This document shows, piece after piece, positions 10,926 through 25,900 of a stretch of DNA of 64,000 bases. The stretch comes from Ciona savignyi (Eukaryota; Chordata; Ascidiacea; Phlebobranchia; Cionidae). Positions within the stretch are counted from its first letter, which is position 1. Each line of letters starts with the position of its first letter. The stretch is from the NCBI GenBank assembly GCA_000149265.1, contig CH002572.1, positions 26,218 through 90,217 of the forward strand, given 5' to 3'. A program made the position numbers and the translations under genes. The notes under the pieces were generated by a model. It saw only the letters and a list, made by a program, of their open reading frames with translations, was not told where the DNA came from and made no database searches.

Positions 10926-13900
10926 CTGTGACGTCATAAGCCCAGAGTAATCGATCGTGCACTTCACGTTATTGTTTACATCTTTTTATTTTTTAAACGG
11001 GCTAAGTTTTGAAACAATAATGGGGTCGATGCTGAGACCGTGTTTTTGTTTATAATTCGGTAGCGTTAATCGTTCGGCCAAACGAGCGAACACGCCATTT
11101 ATATATATATATATATATATATATACTTTTTTTACCGAGCCATGATGGGCTCGTCACTAGGACCGTTTTTTTGTATAAGAGTTGGTATATGTATCGGTCG
11201 CGTTAACCATTTGGCCACACGACCGTACGCCATTTATATTTATTTGTGTAGGAAAAGAACACCACAGTACATTGCGTCCTCAGGCAAGGTGATCGACCGG
11301 GCTGCATTTTGTAATACTACTGAATTTATTCACACGGTGTACGGTCGTTTAGTGAAATGGTTAACGCGACCAGTACATATATCGAATTCTATACCAAAAT
11401 GGTCCTTAAAACGTCCATCTTGGGTTTAATACTTGGATCGATATATAAACATATTCACACGCTCAACAGCATAGGTAATCCGACCGTGGGCTGACAGACT
11501 AGTCGCTGGGGTTACTAAGTGTTGGTGATATATTACATGGGACATATGGCCCTTGCTAACCGCTTATTTCGTATCAATTGTTCTACAAATCGTAATTTCT
11601 AACCTGGCCTGAATATGTGGAAGGCGCTCGGGAATTCCCCGATCGCATTGATTGACAGGACAAGAGAGTTGCGGATCGCGAATGTATACCGCCACCTTGT
11701 GATGTCGATCCTAAAGTTGACGCCCGCGTGGTGGCAGTGATGCGATCCATTTCAACAAGAGGTGATTCTGGGTTCCTTCTCTTTTTCGCCTCACTTCGAC
11801 ATCTGTGGCATGACATATCTCATGTGACGTAATTTGCCTGACGTCATACACAATTACGTAATTTTGTAATAATGCCGTAAACACACAGCGACTTTTAAAC
11901 TCCCTTCCAGTATAGGGTAATAATGATGCTTTAAGCCGGGTCCACACGCACTTTTCCGCGTCGACAATTCATCGATTTGTTTTATTATAGTGGTCGTACA
12001 CTTTTGCCAGTTTGTAAACAAAACAAACAGCTTTTTGCCAGCGCGTGGATCCTGCCTTTGGGTATATATAGGATATTCAAGTTAACCCCGGGAATGAAAA
12101 AAGGCAATGTGCGTTAATACAATATCAATCATCAGATCACCTCACGCCCATCGTCGGGCTATTCTTTGTTTTGTGTATGATTTAAAGATTCCTTTAATTT
12201 AGTAGAACCCATCAAATGGGTTTAGGTAATTTTCATTAAGTGCCTTGCCCAAGAACACAACCGATTAGCTAGCGATCAGTGTTTAATCTGCAACCCTTCG
12301 ACTGAAAGGCAACACACTAACTCAACACGCTATTCGGTCGGCCTTGCATAATATACAACCGGTGTAAAAATGCCTCCATGGAACGCACCTGCAGTATACA
12401 ATAATGAACACAGTAGCAATGATGGCTACAATTCCCCCAAGAACCGCCATGAGGATCTTAAATTCCTTTGTGTTTTTGAACAGAGGGTACGGGTTCGAAT
12501 CCCCCGGTAGAGAATATTTATCTGGAGATCAAAATTAAGTCAAAATTATAATTTTATTTGTGTGTAAAAGACTAACATATTTAAGGGTAAATTCTAACCT
12601 TTTTCGAGGTTGATATTCTAACATGTTTCATAAGATATGATAAAATATTTAGGGAATTAATTAAAAGAAAATTTGGGTGTACAATGATTTAATGATTTGT
12701 TTAGTGGTAAAATACCGATTTTGAGTAAAATTAGTATAACGTACTTAGGGTTGATAAATACAAAATAGAAAACTTTATCTTTTATCTATTATTTAAGAGA
12801 ATGTTACGTTATTTAAAACATATATCCCACCGTAAGTAATAAGGTTTAAAATACTAACATATTTGGGATTAAAATATATACATATTTTGATGAGTAATTC
12901 AATGTTTTAAAACGTTCAGGTAAAATTGAATTAACATTAGCGATTAACATTAATTTAAAAACATGAAACACGATTAAAAATTGTTAACCTTTTCCAATTA
13001 AAGTCCTAAAGTTAAGAACTGGATTCCCCGAACTATCACCGACGTAGTTGCTCGCTACCAGTTCCAAATGGTACAGTGTGTTTTGCTCGAGCGACGAAAG
13101 CATTTTCTACAAAATTAGGATGTTCATGTTTTATCTGAATTAAAGGCAAAGCATTCGTCAGACTACGCAGATAAATATATGTGCATTTTTGAGAATGGGA
13201 AAACGCAAGTGGTGTTAAGTCACGTGTAATTCAGATAACCTCGCGCCCACCTTCGGGTTACCGGGGATATTACAGTGTTGTAAATGATTGACACATTCCT
13301 TCAACTTAATAGAACCCGCCAATACACTCGATACAGACAATGTCCACCATGTGCCTTGCCCAAGGACACAACCAACAAGCTACCGACCAGTTTCGAATCT
13401 GCAAACTTTTGGCTGAAATTCGAGGCACTAACCCACGATTGAGATATTTTTTAGTATTAGTACAACACATTTATCCATTGGGATCAGGCGATGTTCGCCC
13501 AGTGCCAAGGATAAGCCAGGGGCCTTTTACGTGATATAAATACATACAACACGAGCATTACCATCCCGTCCTCCTCGCTTTCCAGGATAAGTCGAACGGG
13601 GATTCCCCCGTCGTGATAATAAACAAGCTTAACCATCGTGATCCTGTAGCCCCCTCTGATGGCCCATTTTATCAAAGCTCCTGATGACGTCACGTTCGTC
13701 ACTCTGGCGCCGTATGGTGGAGGAGGCAGACCTATAATTCAAGGTAAATTATACGACTTATCTTAACGTCCTACGATCGTGATACCGAATGATTAACGCG
13801 ACCAATAAATATACCATTTCTATATAAAAACGGTCTTACAGGACTATAATGGATTTGAGCCTCTGTGCGATAAAAAAACTGCAAGTGCTTAACTATTTTA

Positions 13901-16900
13901 CTGGGTTTGCTCAGAACGTTTGTAGCATGCAATGTATAAGGCGTCGACCGCACGACTGTTTTGGGTAGGATAGGATAATCCTGTTTATTCCTGTGAATGG
14001 AAAAATGGAGGGGGTTCACACACGGGCAATCGTCAGATTAACCCACACATACCGTCGGGTTACACGAGCTATTGCAGTGTGTTGTGTATGATTCATACGT
14101 TCTTTTAATTCAGTAGAACCCATTAATTCGCTGGATTCAGGCAATGTCCGTTAAGTGACTTGCCAAAGGACACAACCGACTACCTAGCGATCAGGTTAGC
14201 ACGAAACATATTCCACATACCTAACCCTGCAGTTCGAGTTGTGCTTCGAGCCGAGAAACGCCCCATGTTCTCAGTCTTGGCCGCCATTTTGAAGAAATAT
14301 ACCGTGTCCGCCTTCAATCCTTCGATCAGTAGCGACTTCGCGTCACCGGGAACCACCTGAACGAGTGAGAACACATAAGTTAACACCAAAACTTCTTAAT
14401 ATGTATTAGTGTATTGGTTAATTAGTACGTCACCTCCACTAGTATATTAGTACATCAGCTCCAATGCATAAGTTTTATATTTAGAGGTGCCACAACCGAA
14501 TACACAAAGATGACAAAACTTGAAATGGCGGAAAATACACACACACATAATTTTATATTTTTAACCATGCCAGGTTTCGAACCCATGATGGGATATTCAG
14601 TAGGACGTTTTTGTATAGGGTTTTATACATGTATGGGCCGTGTTAACCATTCGGCCAAACGACCCTACGATATAAAATTACACATATACGCAGCCCGAAA
14701 TCGCTTTGTGGTTCAGTGTGACGCCTTATCAGTGCGGCCCTTTTTAGCCAGCCGGAAAGTTGCAGGTTCAATTCTGGCCACACTCTGTATGGATTTGTCC
14801 TTGGGCAAGTCACTTAACGGACATTGCCCGAACCAAATTCCAACTACCGTAATATTGTAAGCCTTTAAAAATTGCTATCTAGTCATTACAGTTTGTAAAT
14901 CAACATTCTGTTCAGTTATATCTTTGATAAGGTAGGTATCTAATGCTCTTAATTAAATATCTCTTACCTTTGCCTTCCAATGTTCGTCATTCTGACGTAT
15001 GTCATCCGTGTAAATGACGGTGAATGACGTCACTTCTGTGACGTAGGGTGACGGAGGCGGCGGAAGCCACGTCACAATCACCGATTGTGGTGACGACTTT
15101 TCGACGTTCACGATCAGAGGAGGTTTCAATGGAACAGTGCTCATTGTTATAACGTTTATGACGTCACTCCAGGGGCCGATTTTATTGGTCTTTGTTCGAA
15201 CCCGGAAGTGGTATGACGTGTATTCACCTAAATTCTGCCATGGTAGTTTCGAATAGTTATTAAGGATTTCAAAATGTTTTGCAACGTGAATATACTTGTA
15301 GAAACAAGCAAGTGGTAACTTAAAATATAATCAAAGATTTGAGTCAATCTTGATACAAGGTGCGACCGTTAATGGCACGGAAAATCATATCTAGGCCTTA
15401 GACCTAAGAAAATAAAACAATAAACCATATTACTCATTTTTTACAAGCAAATGTAGTTTGCCTATAATTTTCTAGACTTATTTTTTATTTAAATGATGTC
15501 TGCTATTAAAACTTGACAGTAAAGATATCTAAAAAATAAGGTAGAAATGTATTTCTTATAAAAAAGCTTATTGTTTTTTGTTGTTATAATTTACACGCGA
15601 GTCTTTAGTTGCCATATATTGGGTAGAGAAATTTACTGTTTTAAAGTTAGCTAGCTTGTTTGTTTAATCAAAACATTTCAGATCACAAAAAATACCGCCT
15701 GGTAAATAGCGTAAATACACCTAAAAAGTAAAGAAAAAAATTGAGTAAAATGAATATGTATTTCCATCGGAAGTCCGAAGGGAGCCTATAAAAATGTTAT
15801 ACATTTGGTGGAAAATTGCCTGCAAAAATATAAACCCAAATTTACCTGCACAAGATAGTCAGTTAGATTGGTCAGTTTCTCGTTGATTGGCAGCCAAGGC
15901 CCCGCCTCCTTTCTCACTTCCAACTCGTAACCGCGAAGAAGTCCGTTCGGTCGTTCGGGGATTCCCCATATTAGATGGATCTTATCCGAGGTAGTGAAGT
16001 CGGTATGCAGATTCACAGGTTTGCTGGGTGCTTTGATGACGACATGTTATTACGTCATTATATTATCTATTACGTTATGTTGTTAACTATCCGAAGACTA
16101 CTTGGTTTACCCGCTGATTATCGGTCTCTCTAACTATTTTCACTACACATTGGTGCAAAACCGATTTTAGCGGAAAATCGGCACCGAGAGACAATCTTGA
16201 AGTTGGATTCGGCGTAGTCAACGCACAATTATAGGAACCCTAATTATCCGGAGTCCATTGTTACATAACGATTTTCTTCCAGTGCTGATATAAGCCATCG
16301 CAACACTATTTGCTCTACCGCCTATTTTAGTTGTGTATAACTTTGAGAAAGGAAAATGTGGCACAATGTCTTATCTTGTGCGGCTTATACATTACATTTG
16401 TGTGTTGATTACCCCAGGTCAATTTAAATAATTGTCTGCTAGTGCCGATTTCCGTTAAAAACGGTTTTTGTACCATTGTGTTTGTGTGGTTTGCGTTTTA
16501 CTATCACTGTGGCAAAATTGGTTAGCCAGGTTTATTCATATACAGATGTATATGCAAAAACGGTTTTGAGGACCGACCCATCGCTGGCTTTAAACTTAGC
16601 CCTATAAAAATCGTAGTTCTGATTGATTAGTTGGTGATTGATATTTCATACAGCTTATTCGTAAGCTAAAAACTATAATGATGGCAACAAATAAGCATGT
16701 ATATATACATGAAGCAAGCCATTACATAACTAGTTAAAAAAATATAAAAAAAGGGAAATAGAGAAAGGGAAATAACACACACCAAATTTAAGATTACGGC
16801 GTTCTGGTTAGTGTTAGGTCATGATTTGGATGAAGGACTATTTTGGGTGTTAGGGTTAGGGTCCTCCTAAGCGTTGCCCGTCAAAACCGTTAATAATTAA

Positions 16901-19900
16901 TGCCACAATAAAAATCCTACTTAATGACGTAATATTACGTCATGCATTCCTTTAAATTCTCACCATCTTCCAATGTTTTGTTTCTTATAACGTCACTGTA
17001 AATTCCGGGGCCTTCGTGAGTGTATGCTCGAACTTGAAACGAGTATGACGTGTAGGGGGTCAAGCCGTCAAAACTGTATGACGTAATCAGTGACGTCACG
17101 TTGTCGTGAAACTTTATCGCGTTCGGCGAACTGTCGTTCTCCTCTTGAAATAGAATCTGCAATAAAGGATTGACCTTATGAAGAGCAGTCGGGCAATGTT
17201 TACTTAAGTGTTGCATCACTGCTATTTCGGGGTAAGTTTTTTTATTTTTTTATTATTAATTTTACCCAAGGTAAGTTTCGAACCCATGATGGCGTTGTCA
17301 CCCACTCACGTTCATTTTGTATAAATCTACAATCTAAAGTGGGGATCCCATCAAGGGATCAAAACTCAGCCCGTTTATTTTTTAAGAGGTTTAGTTATTC
17401 ATCACCTTGTTTTAACCAGTAGATGGAATAAACTATTTATTTACTTTTTTTAACCGCGCTAAGTTTCGAACCCATGATGGGATCGTCACTAAGACCGTTT
17501 TTCCACAGAAATCGGTTTAAATATCGTCGCGTCAACCATTCGGCCGTACGATCGTATGATATTAATACTTATATATGATTACCTCGTACGATATTATTGT
17601 GTACGGCTGGGCGTTTGTCGGAGTCAGCCATCCGTAACTCATCGTTGATGACGTATGATTCGCCATTGTGACGTCAGGTCCAACCGGTGTTTCTATGGTG
17701 ATGGCAGAATAAGAAAGTTATGGTGTATATAGGTAAAGGAAATGATACAGCATTTTATAAATAAACTAGGCTAAATTACGTCAGAGTAATGACGTCACAT
17801 AATGACGTACCTAACTTGCCCATGGTGACCCTCGCAGGTTTGGATGTAGGTGAATCCCCGGCGCAATTGTAGAGCTTCATTCGTACCATGTAAACGGCTA
17901 GCGGTTTGAGCTTTTTTACTGTAGCGGTGTTCTGGTGGTTTTGTGCGCTTTTTACCTTGTAACTCAGTTGTAACATTTTCCAGTTGTTGCTAGACCATGT
18001 ACCTGTTAAGAAGACGTTGAGTTACTGTGATTAAAGATAGGAGGCTTCTTTGCACACGGGCGGTTTATACACGACTTAAACACCGTGTGTGTCACAAATA
18101 ACCAGTAAAATGCGTGGTTTAGAATATCGGTTTTTCTTGTTTCATTCGATAAGGCGACATATACAGTGTGAAGCTATCAGAAAAAAACTGTAATGGGTGG
18201 GATTCGAAACCATCCCCATACGGAATGCACACCCATCATTCTACTAGCTGATCTACCCTGATCACAATCTGGGACAATAGTAGTATGAAGTCATCTTACC
18301 CAACCAGTATGCCGCCGATACATCAAAGTGTATAATAAATCCACCTACCAGCTTTTATACCAAGTGTTTAACATATCCTACAATTAAATATGTATACTAG
18401 AATATTAAACCCTTATTCCAGAATGTATTTTGGACCAAAACAATTGTCGACCAGCATTACTAACAAAACGCTGACATATACTAATCAACAACAGCCTACC
18501 GAGTTCTCTGTAGAATATCTTGTGACCAAGAACCGGGCCGTTTAGTTCGTCACGCGGGGGGATTTCCCACTGTAGAAACAAGGTCGTGTTCCCAATTGCG
18601 TAAATGAGGGTAATCCTTGGGGCTGACGTTGGATCTAAAGAAGGGAAGAAAGTGAATATATGTAAATATGGGGGTTAGATACTTATAGTGCTTTTCACTG
18701 AGCAAAAATATGACTAGGTCAGGTGCTGACATCTCAATAACAATATTCCCAGCATTTTCATGTTTATTCCTGTTTTATCTCCGTGAATGGGAAAACACCA
18801 TGGGCGTCATTACACAGGTTCCCTATGTCGGATTACCGGGACCATTGGAGTTTTGTAAAAATTGAAACATCTTTTAAACACTGCATTAATTCACTGGGAT
18901 TAGGCGATGTTTACTAATTGCATTGTCTAAGGATCCAACAAACTAGCTGGCTGCCAGTTTCGAGATTGAAACTCTTCGGCCGAAGGACACACAAACCCAC
19001 AAAGCTATTCTGTCGGACCATATACGTGTTTGTAATTACATCTCAGTGAACGGCAGAGAAAGATACTCTGGCTGCCTGAACCTAGACTCCATTATACACA
19101 ATACACTAACAGCTTAATTAGACGATATTCTAAAATCCATCAATGTGGATTTCCCCGCCAAGATACAAATAACCCATCCACCCATTCGATAAAGATCGTC
19201 GGTTAACAAACAAACAAGAACAATCAAACTTACAATCACAATCAGTTGTGACGTCAGCAACCGGACCGGGAACCCCCTCCCCTGAATCTCCCCCTTCTCT
19301 GAACAAAACTACCCGGATGTTGTATTGTGTGGCTGGCTGCAACGGGTAGATCACCATCGTATCGTTACTCGTCGGCTGCCTGCGTCACAATGACGTAATC
19401 TTTACGTCATACTCAAATAACCAAGTCATCAAATAATTTGTTCAGTTTATCCAAACCAGCCTGGATATAAGTTTTTCACACAAAAATGACACGTTGCCCT
19501 AATATGACGTCATCAAACCAGAAATGACGCCATAAAAGTACAATACGCTTTGGTAAGAACGTAACCTTCCCCACACCCCCACCTCTCAAATATTCTGTAA
19601 AATCTTTCCTCGGCGCTTTTGAACCAAACTTCGCTCTTTCTGATTGGCCCATCGCCCGAATAGTTGCGACTATTTAAGCCAATCACAAGCCGCGTAGCTG
19701 AGCGGCTTATTAGAAAAGGCGGGAGGCGCGGCGTTGGGAGTTCTGTTGATTGTGACGTCAAAGACTTGGTTGTTGCATTAATTATCCGAAGAGCGATTTT
19801 AGCGAATCTTACCGGAAATTGTGAAATTGAACTCTTTTGACGTACTTCCGGCGCTCGTGGTTGCCTTGCAACGGAACGGTCCTGGGTAAAATGACGTCAC

Positions 19901-22900
19901 AAGAATTGCGAAAGATGACGTAGTTTCTGATGATGTCATGGAATTAAGAACGGGGTAGACCTCTTCTTCATTTTCTCCCTAGATAAGCATTTTAAGGTTG
20001 AAACTGTTTAACCAGTTTTAAGTCAAAGAACGATAAGGTAAGATACAATATTTTAAATCGAGTAGTAAACTAGAGAGTGTTAATCACGTTTTAGTCACCT
20101 CTTTTTTAAAAAAATGAAATTTTTTTTTTAATTTTAATTTTTTTGTTTTTTATTTTTTTATTTGGGTTAAGCGGTCACGTCTAATTATAGCGAAATTCAA
20201 TAATTTGTTGCGTTTTAGACGTGTTCTAACGACTGTAGTTTTGCCGTTTTTCAATGTTTTTATCAATAGTCCCGCTTCGTGTTTTTATCGTGGAAACAAA
20301 AATAAACTTACAACTGAACCCCTTTACAACTGAACCCCTTTCAACTGAACCCCTACAACTGAACCCCCTACAACTGAACCCTTTTACAACTGAACCCCTT
20401 ACCACTGAACACCTACAACTGAACCCCTTACAACTGAAACCCTTTACAACTGAACCCCTTTTAACTGAACCCCTACAACTGAACCCCTTACAACTAAACC
20501 CTTTTACAACTGAACCCCTTTTAACTGAACCCCTTACAACTGAACCCCTTTTAACTGAACATCTTTTAACTTTCCACGATAAAAATACGTTTCCACGATA
20601 AAAATACGAAGCGGGACTATTGATAAAAACATTGAAAAACGGGAAAAAACGGCAAAACTAAGGGGTTCAGTTGTAAATGGGTTCATTTGTAGGGGGTTCA
20701 GTTGTAGGGGTTCAGTTGTAAATGGGTTCATTTGAAAGGGGTTCAGTTGTAAGGGGTTCAGTTGACTGGTCACCAAAAACGATATATGTGTTAGCATGCA
20801 CAAACAAACTGGTTCCTTTATAACCAAATGATTCTTGGTATATTTTACACAGTGTGTAAAATGTTTTCTTTGCAAGCAGAAACTAATGGGCTACAGAGTT
20901 ACCAATGCAAACTTAATATTCATGTTTTCTGAATAAAGTATTCAGGTTGGTATAAAAAAAATACAATAATAAACAAAAAATTGAAAATGTTTAACCCGAT
21001 TGAAACATTACCACTACATGTTAATTACACATTACATTACACCTATAGATATTACCTTTCTGTTTATGTGTTTAAGTTTAAAGGGATTTCCAGGAAAACA
21101 GTTAAATATGGATATTTAAATTATATATGTAAGTGTATATATAGAAAAAGTGAAAGAAAGAGAAAAGAAAACGAGTATATTACTTTTTTCGGGATATTTG
21201 ATACAACCTTTTTTTGGCTAGGGTTAGGTGGGGGTTTGGTATAACTTAAAATTAAGGTTAGAATGAAGGTTAACAAATATGGGACAAATAGTCCACGATT
21301 AAAACCGATAAAAAAACGAATATTCCTATAGATTGCATGCAATACAACTCACTATTAAAACAATTTCTCCCTGTCCTGGAAGGGGAATCCCGGAAACCGA
21401 GCATTCCACGGTTACCTCTTGATTCTGGTTCACCTGGAACAATTCGTACTGTGACATCATAACAGTCGCATGACGCAACAACTTACTCGAAATGAAGGAA
21501 TCGCCCGAATCGATGTTATATTTGGTGCTTGCTCCGTTATTTCGGCGACCACGTCACTGGTTCTGAAACGCACTGACGCGTTAGACATAGAGGTATTACG
21601 TCATAATATACTCACTGTTGACTTCTGGCGTCAGCATAGATTGCGACACGTGACTTGCAGGACGGTCCAAACCAGCCAGGCGTGCAAATGCATCCTCTCT
21701 GTGCGTCACAAGTCCCATTGTTATGACACAGACACCGCAGATGACAATCAGGTCCGTATGTGTTCGGAAGACAAGCTGAAAAAATCGTTACGTCATCATC
21801 GAACCCAGCGCCATAATGGGTTTTAACAAATTAAATTTAACAAAAAAATGAAGGACTATTCACAACACACTGCAATAGCTCCGGTAACCCAACGGTGGGC
21901 GCGAGGTGATCTGACGATTGCCGGTGTGTTAACCCCCTTGCTTTTCCCATTCACGGGGATAAATATCATATCCTGTATCCTATTTATCAACGCGATGCGT
22001 CACAGATAGCATACCTTCGTCACAATTAGGGCCTTTCCAGCCGGTGGCGCACCGGCACCCAGTGGTTTGGCACATCTGGACCCCTCGGCACGTTACGTCA
22101 TTGGTGATGTCATCACAACGTAATAAGCAACTCGGTCCGAGGAGATTGGAAGGACAAGCTTGTTCGCAATGGCGCCCGATGAAGCCCATTGGACAGACAC
22201 ATTCTCCGGTGGAGGCGCTACACACTCCACCATGGTTGCAAACGATGCAGGGTCGCGAGCAATTCAGCGACCATTTGTTCATTGGACAATCTGTGTGTGA
22301 TGTCATAATACGAGTCGTCTTATTACGTCATAGAATACAAATAAAGAAATAAATCTAAAGCATTAATAGTTGACTAAAATGAAGAAAATAATTTTTGACC
22401 AAGGTTTCTGTCTATATGTTTGTATTGAAGCCTCCATATTAGGATAAAATAGCTTACGTCATACGCAATGACGTAATATATGACGTAGCACAACCCACCT
22501 CTGACTATAAGCCTGGTTGCAGCGGAATAAATGTATCTCTCTCGAGCGTAATGAGCAATGTAAACACCAGCGTCTGCTGATACAAGGTCCTTGATAACCA
22601 GTGCTCTTCCCCCGTTTTCTGCCTGAGGCAAAGGTTGATGATCAGATTAAGATATTTCTTTTTATTATCGGACTAAGTTTCGAACTGACAATGGCCTCGT
22701 CTGTAAGTCTGATTTTTTGGGTAGCATTCGCAATATGTATAAGTCGCGTTAATCACATGATGGCCTAGGATATTTTTTTTAATACAATTAAATTAGGATA
22801 CGATAGGATATTAATGTTTTATCCCCTAGAAAAACGCAGTGGACGCCATCAGCAAACCGCTGGTTTTGATCTCACCATCGTTTTACTTAATAAAGCCCGT

Positions 22901-25900
22901 GTACGAGTTTACCGACTAAAAATCGGTCGGATAGCAGCGTGGGTTAATTGGAACAGCTAACACTGGAAAACAACTTGTATTTTGAGGCGTGTGTTATGCG
23001 ACGAAACTTAGGGTAAAAGCATCTCCATGCTGTGGAGTCGGTAGTTTAAAACACAGAAATTGTATTAATTAAAAGAGATCAATAGAACTCACAACTTCAC
23101 ACTGTTCTTACCTTCCATATTCTCGGGTCGCTTTGATCCAGTGGCTGGCCATCCTTCATCCATGTGACCTTTCTGGGTGTGACGTCACTGTTTGATGACG
23201 TCACTGGCAGCATTCGGATGACAACTTTCCCGCCGAGCGACGCAACTTTGGTAAATTCTTCAGGCCGTAACAAGCCTAAGAAATTATTAAAAAATCATGA
23301 TTTTTTGAATTTTAAGTATCAATTAAGCGCATTGAGCATATTATGTAGATTAGTTTTTAAATTTGATATTCATTTTTATTTCCGAGAAAGGGGAAACAAA
23401 AGGTACGTTAACCCACGGGCAATCGTCAGATTACCTTGTGCCCACCGCCGGGTTACCGGAGCTATTAAAGTGTTTTCTATGATTTCTTCAATTTTGGTCA
23501 AATGCAAAAAATCCAAGACGTTCCTTTAATTTAAATAGACTAGATTAAACCGCTGAGTTCAGTCAAGTACACAGTCGACTAGTTTCGAACATGTAACTCT
23601 TCGACTCGACTAAAAGGTGACGCAGTAAACCACCAAGCTATTCGTTTAGACTTGTGGAGAATTGTATTGATTTTTATCGCTGAGTCATCGTCTGATGATT
23701 CGTAACTACAGTCCAGCTGCCGGGTTAATTTCAGTTGGCGCATTAAGTCATGAGTCATGGCGCTATTTCAGTCGGCACATTATATGGCGGTATTTCACTG
23801 GTGAGGGAAATCAAGATGCTATTTTGAATGGTGTCTTTTTCATTAGTTTACTCTGTGTTTTTTTATATAATTTTTTATTAGACAAAGTTTCGAATCGATG
23901 GTAGATTCGTCCCAAAGACCGAAAAAAACTGCTTTGAAGTCCCTCTATTGCACTTGTATAGAAAAAAACATGGCACTTGTATAGAAAACGGACTCTACGG
24001 CAAGTCCGTTTTTCTATACAATTTAGTATGCCAAGTTTCGTGCCAAGATTCGAACTTACTCTGCCAAGTTTCGAGCCCGGGCTCGTTACAACAACCGTTT
24101 TTGTATATCAGAGTAGGTAATGTATCGATCGCCTTAACCATTCGGCCACACGACCATACATTCGAATTACGGAAGTATCTGTTAATCGCCACTGAAGCGC
24201 CACCAAGTAACGGACCTGACTTTGTTCGGTCACTCACCATCGACGTTCATCTTGTAGGAATAAACTTGTCCATTCCCCTCCCCACACGTGAAGTCTCCTG
24301 TAGCTCTCATGGGCTGGTAATGCCAGCTGTATTTTAAAGCTTGTCTGTCCAATGCTGGTCGTTCTAATGCCTAGGTACATTTGGAAATATATCAAAATGC
24401 GTCGAAAAAAAAACTTTTAAAACATTTCAGAATTTAAAATTAAAATAAAATAACTTAGAATTTAGAGAGTGGCTTAAGACAGAAAAAATGAGAAAACATA
24501 AACAACATTAAAGCGCTGCACTCTTTGGTGAAAAATGTAATGAGGATAGGATGCGATGCTTTATCCACACGAATGGGAAAACGCAAGGAAAGTTACCACA
24601 CGGGCAATCGTCAGAATACCTTGCAAAACGTTTTACCCAGAGCTGTATATTCACGACAAAACAGTAAGATATGCGAAAAATTCGATACATGTAGACAAGA
24701 GAGCACACACCTACCCCGACTCTGCGAGAAGCCTGCCATGCAAACGTCCTCCTAACGGCCAATTCTGATCTTGTGGAGTTCCGCATGACGTCAGTGCAGA
24801 GCATGTAGGTTGAATCGGACATGCCAGTTATCGGAGAATAATTGATAAGAAGCAAACGACCTGGGAAAGCTTTCTTTAAATAAGGGCAACACATAAAAGA
24901 AGAAAGTAGGAAAGAAGAAAACGAGTAAAAGGAAAACTGTTTAGTGAAACTACAGAAACTAATTCTAAACTGACCACAAACACTAACTTCAATTCCGGAA
25001 CTAGCCCTAACTCTAACTGTAACCCCAACTTTAACACTAACCCTAACGGCCTAATTTTCATTTTAATGCGCAGTTTTTTTGTCGCCAGTTTTTCTTGTCT
25101 ACAACTAGGCGTTGTGTCTACAACTAGGTATATCCTATCCTATGTTGTGTACTCAATATCTCATCATATATAACTCCATCAATATATCACAAAAACCAAC
25201 TTAAAAAATAATCAACTAAAAGTTCCCAATACAGCATGTTGTACAGCTTTATGAATTCTACAAAGTTTGGAACCGGGGAGACAAACCGGAATTGAACCTG
25301 GATTAGTTGACATGCTTTGACAGTTTATTTCTCCAAAGCGGAAAATTATAATGTATTTGAGTAAACCCGGACTGTATTGAGCCTTAAACATCTTAATTTA
25401 AATTGAAATGAACTTGAACCGGACCTGAACCGGATCTAAACCGGATCTTGACCGGATCAAACCTATTTGACAACTGCACCAAATATCATAGCGCGTGTAT
25501 AGTTTTGGACCCGGGTTAAAGCGGCCGTGAGACGGTCAACGGTTTGAACAGCACTTTACGCGAGTATTGTAGCATTGTTTGTATTAATATTAACTCGATT
25601 GGGCACCGGATACCATGAAAATGTGGGAATGGTTGAAATGTTGCGATTAAGTTGCCGACCGGAAGGTCGCGAGGTTAAGTCTCATCGAAGCCAGGTACAG
25701 GAGGATATTTGACCTTTTAAACTACTCAAAACCGCAACTATTACAAACGTTGTTTCTGGGATCAATGGTGCCGGTACAAAGCGGAGTGAGGAAAAAAAAC
25801 GGACCCTGCCTGGACTCAGTGGTTTAATGGGTTGTGCGAACCCTGTAGCAATGTCTCCATTGTATACAGTAAAGTTGTATGGCCGAATGGTTATCGCGAC

